Source: Epinephelus fuscoguttatus (Eukaryota; Chordata; Actinopteri; Perciformes; Serranidae). Taken from it: 64,000 nt of DNA. Where the stretch lies: NCBI RefSeq assembly GCF_011397635.1, contig NC_064755.1, positions 40,530,059-40,594,058 on the forward strand, read 5' to 3'. The notes under the pieces are model-generated. The model was given only the letters and a program-made list of their open reading frames with translations. It did no database searches and was not told the DNA's origin. Below, piece after piece: positions 61,701-64,000 of the stretch (the stretch's first letter is position 1; every line of letters begins with the position of its first letter). The translations under genes were made by a program, and so were the position numbers.

Positions 61701-62831
61701 TTATTGGACAGCTCTAGTTACTTTATAAATTAAGATTTTTCCAAACACATAACACATAGAAGTCATGAAATGTTACTCCCCAGCAGTTCATACAAGTACA
61801 GCCCCAACGACTTACCATTAATCAATTGGTTGATTGACAGATAATTAATTGACAGCCACTTTGAGGATTTAAGTCATTTTTCATGTAAAAGAAAAAGAAA
61901 CACTTCACAGTTTTAATTTTGGCCTGTTGGTTGGACAAAAGAAACGCTGTGAATAAAGGTGTCATTTTGGACTCTGGGTCATTGTGACGTCCTTTCTCAA
62001 GACCAAACAATCGATCAAAGCACTGCAAATAACGTTTATTTTCATTGTTGACTATGTGGATTCTTTTCTCAATTAATCAGTTGGTTGTTTGGTTGGTTTA
62101 TGAAATGTCAGACAACGGTGAAAAATGTTGATCAGCATTTCCCAAAGCCCAAGACGACGGCCTCAAGTGTCTTGTTTTATGCACGACCCACAAATGTTTA
62201 GTTTACGGTCACATAGGAGTAAAGAGACAAGAAAATACAAGAAGCTGGATTCAGAGAATTTTTACTTTTTTTTTTCTTAAAAAATTACCAAAACCAATTC
62301 ATCAATTATCAAAACAAAAGAAACCATTTGGTGGAGTCATTTTAGGCTCAAGGATGTTGTAACAGACCTTTGTCACTATTTTTTTTATGTTAGTAAAACC
62401 AAGACTAATCAAGATAATAATCTACAGATTGATCAGTATCGAACACAATCATCAGTTGCAGCCCTATAACTTTACTTTATTACTTTAATACTTTAACTTA
62501 ACATTACTGAATTATTTACGATGCTGGACGTTTATTTGTAACAGAGGTTTTTTAGTGTGGCATTAATATTTCAATGACGTAAATGATTTGAATAGTTCCT
62601 CCACCACTGGTAGATCTAATCTGTTTCCTGCTGTTCACATGTCGAGTGTTTTATTTTGAAGGCCGCAGCGCTTAACTTCCGGTGTAACTGCCGCTAGTGC
62701 TCGTTAGCTTCATCCAGTTGACAAATTGCTAACTAACGTCGCCAAAATGACACGTTACCTGCCGTTTGTCTGCCGTCCTCCTCAAAGATCAGTCTGAAGT
62801 CCAGCTCCTCGGCGCAGTTTACCGTGGACAT
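34567..62831 (-). CDS. nfatc3: nfatc3: nuclear factor of activated T cells, cytoplasmic 3
   Basis: Ten coding exons join to 2796 nt, 931 residues plus stop (human NFATC3 has about 1075). It is a calcium-responsive transcription factor: calcineurin removes phosphates from its Ser/Pro region, it enters the nucleus and binds GGAAA sites, often with AP-1. Visible parts: calcineurin docking PSIQIT (82-87) and LQVP (367-370); SP-repeats (220-233) and [11 protein letters not shown]; nuclear signal KRRH (265-268); a Rel-homology region from about 388, with the DNA-contacting loop [11 protein letters not shown] (418-428) and [13 protein letters not shown]; an IPT/dimer region ([20 protein letters not shown]) to about 670; then a Pro/Ser-rich C-terminus with VKQE and IKQE, matching sumoylation sites. 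[15 protein letters not shown] and [13 protein letters not shown] match paralogue C3 best. A lineage-specific duplicate (a or b) cannot be told apart here. Confidence 0.95.
34800..35145 (-). mobile_element. Two interspersed repeats in nfatc3 intron 9
   Basis: 34800-34920 has the landmarks AGGAGGTTTTTATCAGGAGC and CAGAGGTCTTCAGCTCTCC, related to blocks near 3.9-4.2 kb. 34950-35145 is the very common fish repeat with ACGGACAATTTAGAGTCACC, GGACTGTGAGAGGAAGC, GAGGAAACCCGCGCTGACAC and ACCACTGCACCACCG. I do not assign a class to either. Confidence 0.6.
35280..35715 (+). repeat. Interspersed repeat with GGTCACAGTGACCTTTGACC
   Basis: A recurrent fish repeat: TGACCTTTGACCTCTGATG, then GGTCACAGTGACC, TCTAATCAATTAATTCTTGA, GTGGACGTTTGTGCCAAATT and GGGACAGACGGACGGACA. 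It lies in nfatc3 intron 9 and contains nuclear-receptor-like sites described in the findings. Confidence 0.6.
35760..37687 (-). other. Rest of nfatc3 intron 9
   Basis: No coding sequence supported. It contains a G-run cluster at 36791-36814 and an (AC)n microsatellite at about 36941-36960. Open frames at 36402-37087 have no recognisable domain. Confidence 0.5.
36791..36814 (+). other. G-quadruplex-type G-run cluster
   Basis: Five runs of three or more G separated by one- or two-base loops (GGGAAGGGTGGGTGGGTGGG then more G). It meets the usual G4 pattern. Being on the plus strand, it is on the template strand of nfatc3. Confidence 0.75.
37688..38453 (-). CDS. nfatc3: nfatc3 coding exon 9 (residues 632-887), end of IPT and Pro/Ser-rich C-terminus
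   Basis: Starts [20 protein letters not shown] and [16 protein letters not shown], finishing the Rel region. Then low-complexity sequence: nine serines (763-771) and a run of imperfect PPQ-x-S-x-x-LP-type repeats (about 772-823). Ends [26 protein letters not shown]. Acceptor GTTTCAG, donor GTATGA. The frame's preceding ATG is intronic. Confidence 0.94.
38480..38985. repeat. Interspersed repeat sequence in nfatc3 intron 8
   Basis: Begins with TCAATTCAATTTCATTTATA and AGCCAAATATCAC, a common fish repeat opening, and continues into a GC-richer block (CTCTGGCCTGCCTACTG, AGGGCGCCCTATTTAAACGG). Noncoding; class not assigned. Confidence 0.45.
39450..40070 (+). mobile_element. LINE fragment, C-terminal end of reverse transcriptase ORF (L2-like)
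   Basis: The plus strand, with frame breaks, reads [15 protein letters not shown], then [20 protein letters not shown], then an open piece (39758-40045) with [40 protein letters not shown] and [18 protein letters not shown]. These motifs mark the region after the polymerase core in L2/Maui-type fish LINEs. It ends near GGTTAAATAAACA. The 5' end is truncated and it is inactive. Confidence 0.75.
40080..40260. repeat. Interspersed repeat fragment
   Basis: GACAATTCTTATTTTCCAGG, ATTTCCCCCTAAATCCTACAC and neighbours match the family at 23590-23830. It starts where the LINE fragment ends. Confidence 0.45.
41590..41783 (-). mobile_element. tRNA-derived SINE, near full length
   Basis: On the minus strand it begins CGGTGGCTTAGTGGTAGAGC, containing the pol III A box (TGGCTTAGTGG). 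It then has GAGTTCGACTCC (B box), GGCCCTTTGCTGCATGTC, a CTCTC-rich body, CTTATCTGTCCTATCCATTA, and a tail ending in ATCTTAAAAAAC. Structure and tail are those of a tRNA-derived SINE. Related copy at 33128-33262. Confidence 0.85.
41960..42355. mobile_element. GC-rich repeat with a hairpin end
   Basis: A CpG-rich island in AT-rich intron starting TAGTCTCGCTCACCAGACC; GACCTTTCTC and AGAAAGGTC form a hairpin at 41979-42003. It looks like a nonautonomous DNA element; open frames inside (42029-42311) are not recognisable proteins. Confidence 0.45.
42380..42480 (-). mobile_element. hAT-like MITE fragment
   Basis: ACTCAAGTAAAGTACAAGTA and GTACTTGAGTAAATTTCCCACTG belong to the TACTT-rich family. Only one end is clear. 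Confidence 0.5.
43057..43377 (+). pseudogene. Myb/SANT-like (NAIF1-type) protein fragment
   Basis: An open stretch reads [20 protein letters not shown], then [20 protein letters not shown] and later [12 protein letters not shown]. The order (W/R[11 protein letters not shown], a short link, then IKRKW-like, then a TGGG segment) is that of Myb/SANT-like proteins tied to PIF/Harbinger transposons, for example NAIF1-like. The N-terminal Trp region is missing, and a Cys replaces the usual Trp after IKRK. It has no ATG and lies in nfatc3 intron 8, so it is a relic. An acceptor-like TTTTTTTTTCCAG precedes it. Confidence 0.5.
43400..45675 (-). other. Left part of nfatc3 intron 8, before exon 8
   Basis: No coding sequence supported. 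AT-rich with several poly-T runs; short repeats ATTCTTGACATTT and TTTATTCTTGA recur at 44500-44680. Nothing else named. Confidence 0.45.
45676..45731 (-). CDS. nfatc3: nfatc3 coding exon 8 (56 nt, residues 613-631)
   Basis: A small exon encoding [19 protein letters not shown], equivalent to the DGRPQWEVEGKI segment in mammals. Acceptor CTTCAG, donor GTAAGT. Confidence 0.93.
45834..45974 (-). CDS. nfatc3: nfatc3 coding exon 7 (residues 566-613), IPT/dimerisation region
   Basis: Encodes [40 protein letters not shown] and FMEKGP plus one base. The acceptor is TTTTTTTTAG before CCCAG; using the second AG would lose the frame. Confidence 0.94.
46285..46457 (-). CDS. nfatc3: nfatc3 coding exon 6 (residues 508-566), Rel homology region
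   Basis: Encodes [40 protein letters not shown] and [17 protein letters not shown] plus one base. Acceptor CCCCACAG, donor GTGAGT. The phase pair with exon 7 recreates the family's VECSQRS junction. Confidence 0.95.
46810..47285 (+). repeat. Interspersed fish repeat in nfatc3 intron 5
   Basis: Starts CGTAGACTGTAAAAAATAATGG, with TTTGGAGCCAGAAGTGACC and GATTCTGGAGCCAGCCTCAAG, and ends with TTTTCAGCCCAAGGGG, a repeat seen throughout fish genomes. Class not assigned. Confidence 0.6.
47285..47410 (+). mobile_element. Fragment of the GCTGCAACTAA MITE family
   Basis: CTGCAACTAAGGTTTATTTTC, CTCAATTAATCATTTCGTC and AATGTCAGGAAATAGTGAAA match the body of 61801-62464. Confidence 0.6.
47740..47960 (+). 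repeat. ACT-rich tract with (GCT)9
   Basis: TACTACTGCTACTACTGCTGG-type sequence followed by nine GCT triplets at 47892-47918. It resembles the opening minisatellite at small scale. A further short ACT/GCT-rich piece is at 48510-48560. Confidence 0.75.
48667..48866 (-). CDS. nfatc3: nfatc3 coding exon 5 (residues 442-508), Rel homology region
   Basis: Encodes [39 protein letters not shown] and [17 protein letters not shown]. Acceptor GTCTTCAG, donor GTAACG. Confidence 0.96.
49735..50440 (-). mobile_element. Rex3/RTE-like LINE fragment, 3' part
   Basis: The minus strand encodes, with frame breaks, [20 protein letters not shown] and [20 protein letters not shown], then [19 protein letters not shown] and [13 protein letters not shown], all from the C-terminal half of an RTE/Rex3-type reverse transcriptase ORF. 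It ends AGATGAAAATAAATGGATGG, matching the GATG-rich tail described for Rex3. Inactive and 5'-truncated, inside nfatc3 intron 4. Confidence 0.8.
51080..51747. mobile_element. Long-palindrome element in nfatc3 intron 4
   Basis: Left arm about 51095-51308 (CCGTAGAGATGTCTGCC onward) and right arm about 51395-51640 (ending CAGATATCTCTACAGCC) are imperfect inverse copies with landmarks CTTCTCTCCAGTATAAC, AGCAATGTCTCTTT and TAATCCACAG. The outer right end is GGGGTGAACTGTCCCTTTAA. It is probably a nonautonomous fold-back-like DNA element; the left outer end looks truncated. Confidence 0.7.
52103..52265 (-). CDS. nfatc3: nfatc3 coding exon 4 (residues 387-441), start of Rel homology region
   Basis: Encodes [40 protein letters not shown] and [14 protein letters not shown]. 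The [11 protein letters not shown] loop contacts DNA in NFAT structures. Acceptor CCTTCAG, donor GTAAGT. Confidence 0.96.
53440..53515 (+). repeat. Short repeat CTAGCTGTTTCCCC / GTCTTTGTGCTAAGCTAA
   Basis: Same family as pieces at about 21940-22000 and 49330-49375. Lies in nfatc3 intron 3. Confidence 0.5.
53684..54082 (-). CDS. nfatc3: nfatc3 coding exon 3 (residues 254-387), second SP region
   Basis: Encodes [36 protein letters not shown], the KTRRTS segment and [17 protein letters not shown]. Acceptor TTTCTCAG, donor GTGGGC. In mammalian NFATs these residues belong to the same large exon as exon 2. Confidence 0.94.
54083..54705 (-). other. nfatc3: nfatc3 intron 2, within the regulatory-domain coding region
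   Basis: 623 bases, donor GTACAT, acceptor TTTCTTTCTCAG, phase 2. It contains a C-run with (AC)n near 54162-54180 only at the edge of the next reading and no named repeat. Unusual because mammalian NFAT genes carry this region on one exon. Confidence 0.85.
54706..55393 (-). CDS. nfatc3: nfatc3 coding exon 2 (residues 25-254), docking and first SP region
   Basis: Encodes [13 protein letters not shown], the PxIxIT site, [20 protein letters not shown] (the serine-rich SRR-like region), and the SP repeats, ending WLNRRPTS. Acceptor CTCTCAG, donor GTACAT. The adjacent reading into the intron (YMSSGFTD onward) is not part of the protein. Confidence 0.93.
55842..56147 (-). mobile_element. LINE fragment, end of reverse transcriptase ORF
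   Basis: An open frame reads [40 protein letters not shown] and [12 protein letters not shown]. The [14 protein letters not shown] and FKK-x-LR motifs lie at the C-terminal end of many fish non-LTR retrotransposon ORFs. 5' truncated. Confidence 0.7.
56500..56835 (+). mobile_element. SINE-like interspersed repeat
   Basis: GTGCCAGTCAGTCTCCTGGG, CACTGCCAAAGTGCCCTTGA, GCAAGGCACCAAACCCCCAA and the 3' end CCTCGGGGATCGATAAACTA plus CTTCTTCTT match a common fish repeat with a SINE-like tail. Confidence 0.6.
57640..57690 (+). repeat. (CATC)n simple repeat
   Basis: CCATCCATCATCCACCCATC and following, a degenerate GATG/CATC tetranucleotide tract. Another is at about 58100-58145. Open frames rich in MDG and WMD here are artefacts. 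Confidence 0.8.
57690..58100. mobile_element. MITE with CGATACGATATTATC / CGATATTG ends
   Basis: Left: ATCCACGATACGATATTATC; right: GACAATACGATATTGCC and ATCGTGATACTATGCTGTAT. The ends are near-inverse and the interior is AT-rich. It belongs to a common fish noncoding DNA-element type. Confidence 0.55.
58290..58588. mobile_element. MITE of the GCTGCAA...TTGCAGCCC family
   Basis: Left AGAGCTGCAATGATTAG, right AATCATTGGTTGCACCCC. Internal GATTTTTGGACTGTTGGTC and GTCACCTTTGGGCTCTGGG match 61801-62464 read in the same family. Confidence 0.65.
59200..59690 (-). mobile_element. LINE fragment, C-terminal part of reverse transcriptase
   Basis: On the minus strand, [11 protein letters not shown] then [20 protein letters not shown] and [20 protein letters not shown] are hallmark strings of L2/Rex1-type RT domains. 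An upstream piece reads [20 protein letters not shown] in a broken frame. The segment between CNSLYRG and TRQRD has a deletion. Confidence 0.75.
61559..62609. mobile_element. hAT-like TACTT-rich MITE split by another MITE
   Basis: Left part about 61559-61800 has GGTACTTGTACTTTACTTGA and GAGCTTTTTACTGCACTACA; right part about 62465-62609 ends GTTCCTCCACCACTG. The segment between, 61801-62464, starts GCCCCAACGACTTACCATTA and ends CAATCATCAGTTGCAGCCC, a different family. This is a nested insertion. Confidence 0.65.
62759..62831 (-). CDS. nfatc3: nfatc3 coding exon 1 (residues 1-25)
   Basis: Encodes [20 protein letters not shown] and RQTA plus one base. It resembles the NFATC3 start (ELDF-x-L-x-F-x-EDG). 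Too short to be an isolated open frame. Donor GTAACG. Confidence 0.9.
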
Positions 62832-63190
62832 TGAACCGGAGACACGCTGAATGTCCTCTTAAACCGCCGTTAAACCGACCTGTCTGTCTTTTAAAACTGA
62901 CCTGTCTCACTCACTTCCATCCGACCGAAAGCAGAACTCCGTTTCAAACTGCGGCGCCAACAAACACGTCGACTAAAAGTTGTTAACCGACATCGACACG
63001 ATCAGTAGAAACGCCTCTGCACTCTGTAGTAAAGACAGAAAAGTCCCATTATGGCGGAAACTTGTTGTGTTCGTGTTTCTGTTCGGCTGCAGCGAGTTTT
63101 ACTCTCCTCCAGGTTGATCCCTGCGCTGCGTTCATGGGCTCCCCGTAAACTACACACTCACAGCGGAGTTTGGAAACTACAGAAACCACC
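62832..63190 (-). promoter_or_regulatory. nfatc3: nfatc3 5' flank, probable 5' UTR and promoter
   Basis: The stretch from about 62640 to 63190 is clearly richer in CpG than its surroundings and surrounds the nfatc3 ATG, as expected of a CpG-rich vertebrate promoter. A GGAAGTTAAG/CTTCCGGTG ETS-type site is at about 62677. The transcription start cannot be placed from sequence. Confidence 0.5.
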
Positions 63191-63337
63191 CAGGAGCACA
63201 GTTTAGAAAAACTGCTGTTGTTTATGAATTATAAATCAGCAATCTGTGTATTTGGGCCTTAAAACAGACACGGCGCATGTACTGTCACTTTATCTTAACA
63301 TTCTTGTACATGTGTAATGAGCAGTGTTGGAGGAGAC

Positions 63338-63896
63338 TTAAGGGACTGTTCGTTACTTATTAGGGGGGAAGGGGGTGGTGCAAAAAAGAGGGAGGTATGG
63401 TAAAAATATATATGTAAGTTATTTATTTATTATTTGTTTTGGCACAGGGGAGGGGCATACTAATTCAAATGGTTATATTTTTATGTATTTTACCACCAGT
63501 GTTTACTTTAAAAATCACCAAAATTACAATTTTATCATCAGAAAACTGTAAAAACACAAATTATTGTTAGATTTTCTAATTTTCAAATGCATCCGTCAGA
63601 CAAAAAACACATACCAGGTCAGAGCTTAAAATAGTGATATTCCATCAAAACCACTTTATTCTTTGTCACATTTAATATTTGGCCAAAAATAAACCATTTG
63701 CACAAACTAACCAGCGTGAATGATGAGAGTGAAAATCCGCAGGGAGGGGGGTTTCAACTCCACAATTTCATCTTCAACTTTTAACTTTCAAACATCAAAG
63801 GATACGTTCTAAAAATGTAATAACTGATTTATGGCAAGTTGTCAGAAGTCACACCCCAGCCACCTCCTCCTCTGATAAGTAAAGAACAGTCCCTAA
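63338..63896. mobile_element. TIR DNA element, about 560 bp
   Basis: Left end TTAAGGGACTGTTCGTTACT and right end AGTAAAGAACAGTCCCTAAG are inverted with one mismatch over about 18 bases. Noncoding. It is the inverted relative of the copy at 2983-3608. Class not assigned. Confidence 0.8.
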
Positions 63897-64000
63897 GATT
63901 TTCATCACCATCAACTGTTTCTGTTATTCTTGTGTGTATGATAAGAATGAAGAACTTGAAGTGTCAAACTTAAATTCCTAATATATGTTATAACCAAGCT

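Larger units (their letters stand above)
55394..62758 (-). other. nfatc3 intron 1: overview
   Basis: 7.4 kb, no host coding exon seen. It holds two LINE fragments, several MITEs and simple GATG-type repeats, listed separately. The stretches at 60110-61280 and 56900-57640 show nothing recognisable. Confidence 0.6.

Overview
The window is vertebrate nuclear DNA and almost certainly from a teleost fish. It is intron-rich, with short GT-AG introns. It is full of repeat types common in fish: a Tc1 transposon, hAT-like MITEs that begin CAGTGGTGGA or similar, Rex3/RTE-like and L2-like LINE pieces, and a tRNA-derived SINE. The protein-coding genes are orthologues of vertebrate genes. All calls come from reading the sequence and from remembered family features; no database search was run.

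Three complete protein-coding genes can be assembled exon by exon, with every splice phase checked. (1) amfr (gp78, an ER ubiquitin ligase), minus strand, 17384-29002, 13 coding exons, 640 residues. (2) pdcd2l, plus strand, 29906-31892, 2 coding exons, 361 residues. (3) nfatc3 (calcineurin-regulated transcription factor), minus strand, 34567-62831, 10 coding exons, 931 residues. amfr and pdcd2l are head to head across a ~0.9 kb shared promoter interval. pdcd2l and nfatc3 are tail to tail. I see no functional link among the three; they are ordinary neighbours.

Region by region: 1-1.9 kb is an ACT-rich minisatellite with a 42-bp core that keeps a 267-codon frame open. A possible gene end with AATAAA follows near 2.28 kb. 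2.5-8.1 kb is made of DNA-transposon relics, one carrying a Myb/SANT-like fragment. 8.6-14.1 kb is an A-rich satellite array (about 35-bp monomers in roughly 105-bp trimers). It contains an inverted block and is split by an insertion that itself contains a 1.62-kb Tc1 element. 14.2-29.0 kb is amfr with its probable long 3' UTR. 29.0-32.6 kb is the shared promoter and pdcd2l. 32.6-34.5 kb is intergenic. 34.6-62.8 kb is nfatc3, whose introns hold most of the interspersed repeats. 62.8-64 kb is the nfatc3 upstream region plus a TIR element whose relative lies inverted near 3 kb.

I found no clearly new molecular system. The observations most worth following are the organised satellite with its strand switch, the open-frame glycosylation-sequon minisatellite, an apparently extra intron inside the NFAT regulatory-domain exon, a start-stop uORF just before pdcd2l, a TG repeat abutting an amfr splice acceptor, a long palindromic element, and a repeat-borne oestrogen-response-element-like site.
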